A DNA stretch of 64,000 nucleotides from JAMXLO01 sp963791495 (GTDB taxonomy: Bacteria; Pseudomonadota; Alphaproteobacteria; Acetobacterales; Acetobacteraceae). A model generated the notes under the pieces. The model was not told where the DNA came from, did not search any database, and was given only the letters and a program-made list of their open reading frames with translations. The translations under genes and the position numbers were made by a program. Positions 55,068-62,973 of this stretch are shown one piece after another. The first letter of the stretch is position 1. Each line of letters starts with the position of its first letter. The stretch lies in NCBI GenBank assembly GCA_963791495.1, contig CAWBST010000013.1, forward strand, positions 372,001 to 436,000. The letters are read 5' to 3'.

Positions 55068-56672
55068 ATGTTGTCATCCCTTCCTGGGTTCCTGTTGGAA
55101 CAGGATTACATTCCACATGGGATGTGCTTGCTATGGCAACCGGAATTGCTATGGCTTCACGTTCTCTCTGATGCCACGATTGCGATCGCGTATTTTACGA
55201 TCCCGTTCGCGTTGGTTTACTTCGTATCGCGACGCCACGACTTGGTATTTCGCGGCATATTCGTAATGACGGGCGCGTTTATTTTGGCGTGCGGCACAAC
55301 TCATGTCATGGGCGTGGTGACGCTGTGGTATCCGGCTTATTGGCTGGATGGCCTGATCAAGCTGCTCACCGCGTGGATCTCAATCGGCACGTCCTACCTG
55401 ATGTGGCGGGCCATGCCTTTGGCGCTTGCGCTGCCGAGTGCCGAACAACTGGAGACGACAAACCGTCGGCTGGAGGCCACCCTTGAGGAACTGAAAGGTC
55501 AGGTCGCAGAGCGCGAACGTGCCGAAGAAATGCTGCGCCAGTCAGAGAAGATGCGGGCGTTGGGGCAGCTTACCGGAGGCATCGCGCACGACTTCAACAA
55601 CCTGTTGGGGGTGATCATCGGCAGCGTCGAATTTCTGATGGACGCGGTCAAGGATGCGCCAGAGCAGGCTGGCCTGGCGCGCGAGATCCTGAACAGCGCG
55701 CTGAGCGGGTCGCTTCTGACGCGCCGGCTCATGGCGGTCGCACGCAACCAGCCATTGCATCCGCAGCGGGTCGATCTGAACGCCTTGCTGCACGACCACG
55801 TGGAGATGCTGCGCCGGACGCTTGGTGAGACAATCCACATTGACACACAGCAGGTACCTGATCTCTGGTTCACCAGCGCCGATCCGTCGCAGATCCGCGA
55901 CGCGCTGCTCAACCTGGCACTCAACGCACGCGACGCGATGCCACAGGGTGGCAGCCTCACAATCCAGGCTGCCAACGTTTATCTGGATGCGCAAAGCGCA
56001 GCAGGGTACAGCGAGGTAGGCGAGGGCGACTACGTCGTGCTGACTGTGACGGACACCGGCACTGGCATGCCGGAGGCGGTGGTTCAGCAGGCGATCGAGC
56101 CGTTCTTCACAACCAAGCCGCCGTCCGTGGGCGCTGGCCTTGGCCTCAGCATGGCCTATGGCTTCGCCAAGCAGTCAGGAGGACACCTCGACATTGAAAG
56201 TGTCGTTGGCATCGGGACCAAGGTCAGGCTGTATCTACCGCGCGCGCATGAGGGCATCGAGGGCGCGCCGAATGCGCCGCGGGTGGCCGTCACCCATCCC
56301 GGAGGAAGCGAAGCCATTCTACTGGTGGACGACAATGAGACCCTGATGGCGGTGGCGCGCCGCCACCTCGTCGCGTTAGGTTACAAGGTGGTTTGCGCGG
56401 CGAGTGGGCCGGCGGCACTGACAATCCTCGAGTCAGGCGAAGCAGTCGATCTGTTGTTCACCGACATCGTCATGCCTGAAGGTATGAGCGGCTATCAACT
56501 GGCCGAAGCAGCGCGGCGCTTGCGGCCCGGTCTGAGGGTTTTGTTCGCGTCCGGCTATGCTGCCGAGCTGTCAGGGCATGACGGGCGGCATATGCTCCGC
56601 AAACCGTACGATCGGCGCGAGCTGTCCCAGGCCGTCCGAACCGCGTTGGACGCACTGGTGGAGTCCGCCTAG
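55068..56672 (+). CDS. Hybrid histidine kinase with ethylene-receptor-like membrane domain
   Basis: 534 residues from ATG 55068 (GAGG eight bases upstream). Three membrane helices (about 30-53, 62-82, 92-112) carry the ethylene-binding residues of plant ETR1 at a constant offset of ten: Asp35, Tyr42, Ile45, Pro46, Cys75 and His79 (ETR1 D25, Y32, I35, P36, C65, H69). A coiled coil (126-160) leads to the HisKA box GQLTGGIAHDFNN (His174), an ATPase domain (NLALNARDAMP, GAGLGLSMAYGF) and a C-terminal receiver (LLVDDN, phospho-Asp in LLFTDIVMP). There is no GAF domain, unlike plant receptors. It may sense ethylene through bound copper. Confidence 0.9.
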   Translation: MLSSLPGFLLEQDYIPHGMCLLWQPELLWLHVLSDATIAIAYFTIPFALVYFVSRRHDLVFRGIFVMTGAFILACGTTHVMGVVTLWYPAYWLDGLIKLLTAWISIGTSYLMWRAMPLALALPSAEQLETTNRRLEATLEELKGQVAERERAEEMLRQSEKMRALGQLTGGIAHDFNNLLGVIIGSVEFLMDAVKDAPEQAGLAREILNSALSGSLLTRRLMAVARNQPLHPQRVDLNALLHDHVEMLRRTLGETIHIDTQQVPDLWFTSADPSQIRDALLNLALNARDAMPQGGSLTIQAANVYLDAQSAAGYSEVGEGDYVVLTVTDTGTGMPEAVVQQAIEPFFTTKPPSVGAGLGLSMAYGFAKQSGGHLDIESVVGIGTKVRLYLPRAHEGIEGAPNAPRVAVTHPGGSEAILLVDDNETLMAVARRHLVALGYKVVCAASGPAALTILESGEAVDLLFTDIVMPEGMSGYQLAEAARRLRPGLRVLFASGYAAELSGHDGRHMLRKPYDRRELSQAVRTALDALVESA

Positions 56673-56743
56673 CCACAGGCTGCGTTGCCAGCCGTGCGCA
56701 AATCGCACTAGCTTGATGCGGACCCCTCAGGAGGACGCAATCC

Positions 56744-57016
56744 ATGGACCGCACCGTATTCGAGGCCGAGTTGCAGCGCGACGGGTATCAGGTCGTTGTC
56801 AACACGATGCAGCCGGGCGCGATCAATCCCGAACACGCACACGACTTCGATGCCCGCCTTATGGTCGTTGCCGGCGAAATGACGATCGTCGTCGGTGATC
56901 AGCGCAATACCTATCAGGTGGGCGACACGTTCAGCATGACGCACGGCTGCCGCCATTCCGAACAGGCCGGCGCGGCAGGCGCCACCTACGTCGCCGGCCG
57001 CCGCACGCCCAACTGA
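56744..57016 (+). CDS. Small cupin-domain protein
   Basis: 90 residues, one cupin barrel: INPEHAHDFDARLMVVAGEMTIVVGD with two His and the later His in MTHGCRHSEQAG. Metal-binding His/Glu are present. Such proteins bind small ligands or act as minor isomerases. It is the first gene of a run of six transcribed together, 72 bases after the kinase. Confidence 0.85.
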   Translation: MDRTVFEAELQRDGYQVVVNTMQPGAINPEHAHDFDARLMVVAGEMTIVVGDQRNTYQVGDTFSMTHGCRHSEQAGAAGATYVAGRRTPN

Positions 57017-57030
57017 ACCAGGAAAACGTC

Positions 57031-57441
57031 ATGCCAGAGCCAGGCCGCGCCCTGCCGCAACCCACGCCTGAAACGAAGCACTTCTGGGACGGCACGCAGG
57101 CCGGCGAGCTCCGCCTGCAGCGCTGCGACGAATGCCGCAACGTGTACTTTCCGCCGCGGCCGTTCTGCCCGAAATGCGCCTCGCGAAAGGTGTCGGTGTT
57201 CGCTGCCTCCGGCCGTGCGATCCTCGACAGCTACGTGATCCATCATCGCAAGGTGCCAGGCTTCGAACCGCCCTATGCGATCGCGGTGGTGAAGCTGGCC
57301 GAAGGGCCGCGCATGATGACCAACATTGTCGAATGCGCGCAGACGCCGGAGGCGCTGCAGCTCGATATGCCGCTCGAGGTGGTGTTCGCGAAGCAGACCG
57401 ACGCCGTCACGCTGCCCTTCTTCCGTCCGGCGAAAGGCTGA
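57031..57441 (+). CDS. DUF35/OB-fold zinc-ribbon protein (acyl-CoA-associated)
   Basis: 136 residues. The N-terminal rubredoxin-like zinc ribbon shows LQRCDECRNVYFPPRPFCPKCAS (CxxC...CxxC, residues 31-50); an OB-fold domain follows (AILDSYVIHHRKVPGFEPPYAIAVVKL). The family partners thiolases, as in the neighbouring gene, and may channel acyl-CoA. Start four bases before thiolase is tight, suggesting a complex. Confidence 0.92.
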   Translation: MPEPGRALPQPTPETKHFWDGTQAGELRLQRCDECRNVYFPPRPFCPKCASRKVSVFAASGRAILDSYVIHHRKVPGFEPPYAIAVVKLAEGPRMMTNIVECAQTPEALQLDMPLEVVFAKQTDAVTLPFFRPAKG

Positions 57442-57445
57442 ACCG

Positions 57446-58589
57446 ATGCCACACAACACAGTCGCCGTCGTCGGCGCCGCGGAGACCACGAAGCTTGGCG
57501 TCATTCCCGACATGTCGCAGATCCAACTGCATGCCGATGCGGCGCTGAATGCGATGGCGGATTGCGGACTGAAGCCGAAGGACATCGACGGCGTCGCCAC
57601 AGCCGGCGAGACGCCGGTGCAGATCGCGCACTATCTTGGCATCACGCCCACCTGGGTGGACGGCACGTCGGTGGGTGGCTGCTCGTTCATGATCCACGTG
57701 CGCCATGCGGCGGCGGCGATCGAGGCAGGGCTGGCGAAGACCATCCTGGTCACGCACGGTGAAAGCGGACGCTCTGGCATCGGCCGCATTCCACGTCCTG
57801 TACCGGCCTCGAGTCTGAACGGCCAGTTCGAGCAGCCGTTCGGCCCTATGGGTCCGCCGAGTCTCTTTCCGATTCCGGTGCTGCGCTACATGAAGACCTA
57901 CGGCGTGACGCACGAGCAGATCGCCATGGTGTCAGTGGTGCAGCGCGAATGGGCGGCGAAGAACCCGCGCGCGACGTTCCGCGATCCGATCACGGTCGAG
58001 GACGTGCTCGGTTCGCGCATGATCGCCTATCCATTCCGGCTGTTGCAATGCTGCCTGGTTACCGATGGCGGCGGCGCGCTGATCCTGACATCCGCCGATC
58101 GCGCCAAGGACTTTCCCACCAAGCCTGTCTACATCCTCGGCACCGGTGAAAGCGTCGAGACGCCGATGGTGAGCCAGATGGAAAGTTTTGTCAGTTCGCG
58201 CGCATTCGCCGTCGCCGGGACCGACCGCGTTCCGCGAGGCCGGCATCACGCACAAGGACGTCGATCACCTGATGATCTACGACGCGTTCGCGCACCTGCC
58301 GCTGTTCGGGCTGGAGGACCTCGGCTTCGTGCCGCGCGGCGAGGCCGGCCGCTTCATCGCCGAACGCAACACAGCGATCGGCAGCAAGCTGCCGCTCAAC
58401 ACCAACGGCGGCGGACTGTCGTATATGCACTCCGGCATGTACGGCATGTATGCGTTGCAGGAGAGCGTGCGCCAGATGCGCGGCATCGCACCGGCGCAGA
58501 TACCCGGCGCGAAGATCTCCGTCTGCCACGGTGTCGGCGGCATGTTCGCCGCGTCGGGCACGATCATCTTCAGCAACCAGAAGCCGTGA
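57446..58589 (+). pseudogene. Thiolase-family protein, one frameshift
   Basis: From ATG 57446. First frame: the SCP2-thiolase type VAVVGAAETTKLG, GTSVGGCSFMIHVRHAAAAIEAGLAKTILVTHGE and DGGGALILTSADRA. One extra base at 58217-58222 splits FAVAG from PTAFREAGITHKDVDHLMIYDAF. The second frame ends with PLNTNGGGLSYMHSGMYG and CHGVGGMFAASGTIIF. Corrected length is about 380 residues. Catalysis would be C-C cleavage or condensation with CoA. The pairing with a DUF35 protein is typical. Confidence 0.85.
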
Positions 58590-58593
58590 TGCG

Positions 58594-59787
58594 ATGACCG
58601 ACCACCTGTTCTCCGGCCTGAAGGTCATCGATTGCGCGAGCTGGATCGCCGGCCCCGCTGCCGCGACGATCATGTCGGATTTCGGCGCCGATGTGATCAA
58701 GATCGAACCGCCCGGCGCGGGCGATCCCTGGCGCGCGCGCAGCGCCAGCGGCGCACCGAACGACTACTACTGGCAGCTGACGGCCCGCAACAAGCGCAGC
58801 CTCGCGCTGGATCTGAAGCACAAGGCGGGGCGTGAGGTGCTGTATCGCCTGGTCGCCGACGCCGATGTGTTCGTGACCAACTTCCCGCTTCCGGTGCGCG
58901 ACCGCCTGAAGCTGGCGCCCGACGACTTGCTGCCGCTGAACCCGCGGCTGATCTACGCGTCGTTCACCGCCTATGGCGAGGCGGGCGACGAGGCGGCGAA
59001 GACCGGCTTCGATTCCACCGCCTACTGGGCGCGCACCGGCCTGATGGACGCCGTGCGTGCGGAGGTGGATACGCCGCCGGCGCGGTCGGCGCCCGGCATG
59101 GGCGATCATCCCAGCGCCACCGGCCTTTACGCCGCCATCGTCACCGCGCTGTATCGCCGCGAGAAGACCGGACGCGGCGGCTTGGTGCGTTCGTCGCTGC
59201 TGCAGAACGGCCTCTGGGCGAACGGCTGCTTCGTGCAGACGCGGCTGTTCGGCGAACCGGTGCCGCATCGGCCGCCGCGCGAGCAGGCACCGAACGCTCT
59301 CGCCAACCACTATCGCTGCCGCGACGGCCGCTGGTTCATTATGGCGCTGTTCAACGAGGATCGGCAGTTGAAGCCGCTGCTGAACGCTATCGGCCTTGAA
59401 GACCTGACGCATGACAGACGGTTCGCCACGAAAGAGGCGCGCAAGCAGAACGCCGCGGCGCTGGTCGCCGAGTTGGATGTGGTGTTCGCCACGCGTGACA
59501 TGGCTGAGTGGCGCAAGATACTCGATGGCGTCGGCGTGACGTTTGGCGTGGTGGCACGGACCGACGACACCGCCGACGATGCGCAGATGCAGGCAATCGG
59601 CGCGCTGGTGCCGTTCGCCGACGAAACGACGCTGACGGTATCCAGCCCGTTCCATCTCGATGGCGAGGAGAAGGTCGCGCCGCGCCATGCACCCACGGTC
59701 GGCCAGCACAGCGAGGACGTGCTGCGCGAGGCCGGCTATTCAGCCGATGAGATCGGGCACCTGCGTCGTCTGGGTGCCTTCGCCTAA
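58594..59787 (+). CDS. CaiB/BaiF-type CoA transferase (family III)
   Basis: 397 residues from ATG 58594, five bases after the thiolase. Family III features: LFSGLKVIDCASWIAGPAAATIMSDFGADVIKIEPPGAGDPWRA, RNKRSLALDLKHKAGREVLYRLVADADVFVTNF and, for the catalytic Asp, TGFDSTAYWARTGLMD (normally GxxD). It moves CoA between carboxylic acids. It probably activates the operon's substrate. Confidence 0.94.
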   Translation: MTDHLFSGLKVIDCASWIAGPAAATIMSDFGADVIKIEPPGAGDPWRARSASGAPNDYYWQLTARNKRSLALDLKHKAGREVLYRLVADADVFVTNFPLPVRDRLKLAPDDLLPLNPRLIYASFTAYGEAGDEAAKTGFDSTAYWARTGLMDAVRAEVDTPPARSAPGMGDHPSATGLYAAIVTALYRREKTGRGGLVRSSLLQNGLWANGCFVQTRLFGEPVPHRPPREQAPNALANHYRCRDGRWFIMALFNEDRQLKPLLNAIGLEDLTHDRRFATKEARKQNAAALVAELDVVFATRDMAEWRKILDGVGVTFGVVARTDDTADDAQMQAIGALVPFADETTLTVSSPFHLDGEEKVAPRHAPTVGQHSEDVLREAGYSADEIGHLRRLGAFA

Positions 59788-59813
59788 ACCGCCGCAAGTT
59801 GAAGGAGGCAGCC

Positions 59814-60661
59814 ATGCAGCCTGTCGTCGCAGTTATCGCACCCGGCATGATGGGCAGCGGTGTCGGCAAACGGCTCGTCGAGAACGGCATCGAGGTGAGG
59901 ACTTCGCTCGCGGGGCGCAGCGACGCCACCGTTGCGCGCGCCAAGGCCGCGGGGATGGTCGGGGTTTCGGACGAGCAGATCGCCGCGGTCGGACATCATT
60001 CTTTCCATTCTGCCGCCGGGCGATGCGCTCGGCCTGGCGGAGCGGCTGGCGCCTGTGCTGCGCGCTGCGGCAAAGAAGCCGGTCTTTGTCGACTGCAATG
60101 CGCTCGATCCGGCGACCGTGCGTGCGGATCGCGCGCGTGGTGCAGGAGACCGGGGCGACGTTCGTCGATGGCGGCATCGTGGGCGGACCGCCCAGAGCCG
60201 GCTACAGCCCCAGGATCTATCTTTCCGGCGAAGGCGCGGACCGTGTGGCCGAGCTGACGAAGTACGGCCTGGAGATGCCGATCCAGCCCGGTCCGATCGG
60301 TGCGGCCTCGGCGATGAAGATGTCGTATGCCGGCATCACCAAAGGCTTCACCGCGCTCGGTGCGGCGATGATGCTGGCGGCCAGCGCGTGCCGGCACGGC
60401 GGAGGACTCTGAAGGCTGAGTTGTCGTCCAGCCAGCCGCAGCTGTTCGCTTGGCTGACGCGGCAGGTGCCGAACATGTACTCCAAGGCCTATCGCTGGGT
60501 CGCCGAGATGGAGGAGATCGCTCAGTTCGTCGGCGAGGATCCCGCCGCGCGCGAACTTCTATGAAGGGGCGGCGCGGCTCTACGAGCGCATCGCCGCCGA
60601 CTTCGAGGGCGACCGCAAGGAGGTCGCCGCGCTCGACGCGTTCTGCAAGCCGAAGGGGTAA
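59814..60661 (+). pseudogene. Beta-hydroxyacid dehydrogenase-like protein (NAD-binding plus DUF1932), five frameshifts
   Basis: ATG 59814 begins VVAVIAPGMMGSGVGKRLVENGIEV, the Rossmann motif. Fragments follow in alternating frames: DIILSILPPGDALGLAERLAPVLRAAAKKP, ARVVQETGATFVDGGIVGGPPRAGYSPRIYLSGE, IGAASAMKMSYAGITKGFTALGAAMMLAA, RAGTAED, LKAELSSSQPQLFAWL and FYEGAARLYERIAADFEGD. Extra bases lie at about 59984-59991, 60121-60126, 60382-60384, 60406-60410 and 60547-60553. The corrected protein is about 280 residues, with the C-terminal DUF1932 domain. It is the most damaged gene in the window. Confidence 0.8.
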
Positions 60662-60672
60662 CCCCTTCGGTT

Positions 60673-60770
60673 CTCCCCCTCCCCTTGCGGGAGGGGGTTG
60701 GGGGGAGGGGGCGACGCCAGTACAGCAACAGACCCCTCCCCCAGCCCCCCTCCCGCAAGGGGAGGGGGAG
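60673..60770. repeat. G/C-rich inverted repeat element
   Basis: Arms 60673-60710 and 60733-60770 (38 bases each, about three mismatches) flank a 22-base loop. Core: CTCCCCTTGCGGGAGGGGG. It lies inside the operon, between the dehydrogenase and the alcohol dehydrogenase. It is a palindromic dispersed repeat type common in high-GC genomes; it may slow transcription into the last gene. Confidence 0.75.
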
Positions 60771-60790
60771 GACCAAGTGAGGACCAAATC

Positions 60791-61960
60791 ATGATCCAGG
60801 GCACCCATCGCTATCCGCCGATGGAGCGGGTGATCTATGGCGTCCCGCTGGCCGAGGCGCTGGCGCAGGAGATCGAGCGGATCGGCGCCAACGCCGTCTA
60901 TGTGCTGGCGAGCGGCACCCTGGCGCGTCAGACCGACGTGATCGACCGCGTCCGCGGCGTACTCGGCAACAAGATGGCCGGGCTGTGCGCGAAGATCGGC
61001 GCCCACACCCCGCGCATCGACGTGGTCGCCGCTGCGAATGCCGCGCGCGAGGCCCGCGCCGACGCGCTGCTGACGGTCGGCGGCGGATCGGTGACCGATG
61101 CCGCAAAGATGGTCGGTCTGTGCCTGGGCAACGACGTCTCCGATCCCGCACAGCTCGACAACTTCCGCGCCCGCATTCAGGCCGACGGCCGCACCGAACG
61201 GCCGCCGGTGAAGCCCCCTTCCGTGCGCTCAATCGCTGTGCCGACCACGCTGTCGGCCGGCGAGTTCAACTCCCCGGCGGGCTGCACCGACACGGTGCGG
61301 CAGGTGAAGGAGAGCTACCTCCATCCGTTGATGATGCCGCGCAGTGTCATCCTGGATCCGGCGACCACCGTCCATACGCCGGAGTGGCTGTTCCTCTCGA
61401 CCGGCATCCGTGCCGTCGATCATGCCGTCGAGGACATCTGCTCGATCAATGCGCAGCCATTGTCGGACGGCACTTCGATCCAGGCGCTGCGCCTGCTCAG
61501 CCGTGGGCTCCGCGCGGTCAAGGCGGATCCGGCGAACCTGGACGCGCGGCTCGACTGTCAGCTTGGGTCGTGGATGTCGATCATGGGGTCGCAGAACGGC
61601 GTGCAGAAGGGCGCCAGCCACGGCATCGGCCATGTGCTGGGCGGCACCGCCGGGGTGCCGCACGGCTACACGTCCTGCGTCATGCTGCCGCCTGTGCTGC
61701 GCTTCAACGAGCCGGTGAACGCCGAACGCCAGGCCTGGGTCAGCGAGGCCCTCGGCAGACCGGGCGAGAAGGCGGCCGATGCGGTCGCCGAACTGGTGGC
61801 CAGTCTCGGCCTGCCCGGCACGCTGCGCGATGTCGGTGTGAAGGCGGAGCAGCTCGATCGGATCGCCGAGGAGTCGATGCACGACCGCTGGGTGCACACC
61901 AACCCACGCAAGATCGCCGGTCCGTCGGATGTGCGTGCGCTGCTGGACGCGGCCTGGTGA
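60791..61960 (+). CDS. Iron-containing alcohol dehydrogenase (maleylacetate reductase-like)
   Basis: 389 residues from ATG 60791. Features: VLASGTLARQTDVIDRVRGVLG, LLTVGGGSVTDAAKMVGLCLG (NAD motif) and TTLSAGEFNSPAG; the metal site follows in STGIRAVDHAVEDIC (Asp, His) and KGASHGIGHVLGGTAGVPHGYTSC (two His). This resembles maleylacetate reductases and related NAD-dependent type III alcohol dehydrogenases. It ends the operon. A long upstream extension into the repeat is not believed. Confidence 0.93.
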   Translation: MIQGTHRYPPMERVIYGVPLAEALAQEIERIGANAVYVLASGTLARQTDVIDRVRGVLGNKMAGLCAKIGAHTPRIDVVAAANAAREARADALLTVGGGSVTDAAKMVGLCLGNDVSDPAQLDNFRARIQADGRTERPPVKPPSVRSIAVPTTLSAGEFNSPAGCTDTVRQVKESYLHPLMMPRSVILDPATTVHTPEWLFLSTGIRAVDHAVEDICSINAQPLSDGTSIQALRLLSRGLRAVKADPANLDARLDCQLGSWMSIMGSQNGVQKGASHGIGHVLGGTAGVPHGYTSCVMLPPVLRFNEPVNAERQAWVSEALGRPGEKAADAVAELVASLGLPGTLRDVGVKAEQLDRIAEESMHDRWVHTNPRKIAGPSDVRALLDAAW

Positions 61961-61966
61961 CTGCGC

Positions 61967-62344
61967 TCAGTCGGCGGTGAGGTCGCTCAGCAGCTTCATC
62001 ACCTCCTCGCGGCGGAACGGCTTGCGCAGGACCGAGACATTCGGGTGGTCGTGGAACTTCGCCACGCCCTCCGCCAGGCGCAGATAGGAGTCGCTGAACC
62101 CTGAGGTGAGCACGACCTTCACCGGAATGCCTGTCAGCAGAACCTCGTTGAGTACGTCGATACCATCCTTTTCGGGCATGATCATGTCGAGCATGAGCAC
62201 GTCGGGCTTGAACTCGATGAAGGTCTCGGTGGCCTGCGCCGAACTGTTCACCGACCGCACGTCCAGCCCAAGCTGCCGGGCGATCAGTTCCACCACCTTG
62301 GTGATGCCGGTCTGATCGTCGATAACCAAGAGCTTCTTTGCCAT
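61967..62344 (-). CDS. Single-domain response regulator (CheY-like)
   Basis: 125 residues. Receiver residues: Asp9/Asp10 (LLVIDDQTG), phospho-Asp53 (VLMLDMIMPEKDG), Thr80 (VVLTSGF) and Lys108 (VLRKPFRREE). No output domain. It lies divergent from the FixL-like kinase at 62974 and may receive phosphate from it. It is convergent with the alcohol dehydrogenase gene. Confidence 0.93.
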   Translation of the reverse strand: MAKKLLVIDDQTGITKVVELIARQLGLDVRSVNSSAQATETFIEFKPDVLMLDMIMPEKDGIDVLNEVLLTGIPVKVVLTSGFSDSYLRLAEGVAKFHDHPNVSVLRKPFRREEVMKLLSDLTAD

Positions 62345-62973
62345 CGACCGTACCTCCCTGAGGGGCCGCGTCCCTCAGCGGCGTTTTTGCCGCCAAGCGT
62401 AACGGTCTATTCGTCTATGATCGTCCAAAATGGCGTCCAAGAAAAGTGGGTAGACATTCTTGGCCGTTGACCAAATACAACCGGGCTAGACCTTGATGCA
62501 TGGGTTACCGCCCAATGGTAAATAAGCTGCTAAACCTACTGGATGGCAAACAGTTCCAACGTGGATTGGACCGAACAATTCTCGAACAATTCCATAGCTC
62601 CAAATAAAGTGAAGGGTCATTGATGAATGTGACGAATATTAACTTCCGATCCCCTGAACTCGGAAGCGATTGAAGCAGGCAGCTTGGCTGCGGGAAAGCT
62701 CCAGCACTTGGCGGACCTTGAGCACAGTTGCACTGTCCTGCCTATAGAAGAATCCGATTAATGTACGCCATCACACTTGACGCTCCCCTTGTCCCATCCT
62801 CGACTCTGCGGCACGCGATGAATAACTGGCCGCCCTTGCCTGCGCGAGGTGGTCCGGTCCCCGCGAGCCTGGGCATGGGCGCCGGAGCGAGGCGGCATTA
62901 GCCTCTCTTTACCGATCCTTACCCTTCGGATGGTCTGTTGGCGGCGATCGCAACAGCGTCGCCGAGTTCGCCC
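62345..62973. other. 629-base intergenic region between a response regulator and a kinase
   Basis: It is AT-richer than its surroundings, especially 62400-62780. It should hold both divergent promoters. A 46-codon frame (ATG 62761 to 62901) lacks a good ribosome site and family similarity. No FixK-type box (TTGAN6TCAA) was found with confidence. Confidence 0.4.

Noticed and set aside
59814..60661. Programmed +1 frameshifting
   Set aside because: Five shifts in one gene and eight others in ordinary enzymes, with no shared slippery sequence, cannot be programmed. Error or decay is more likely.
62761..62901. 46-codon frame before the FixL-like kinase
   Set aside because: Weak ribosome site, proline- and glycine-rich composition without family likeness, and a location in a control region.
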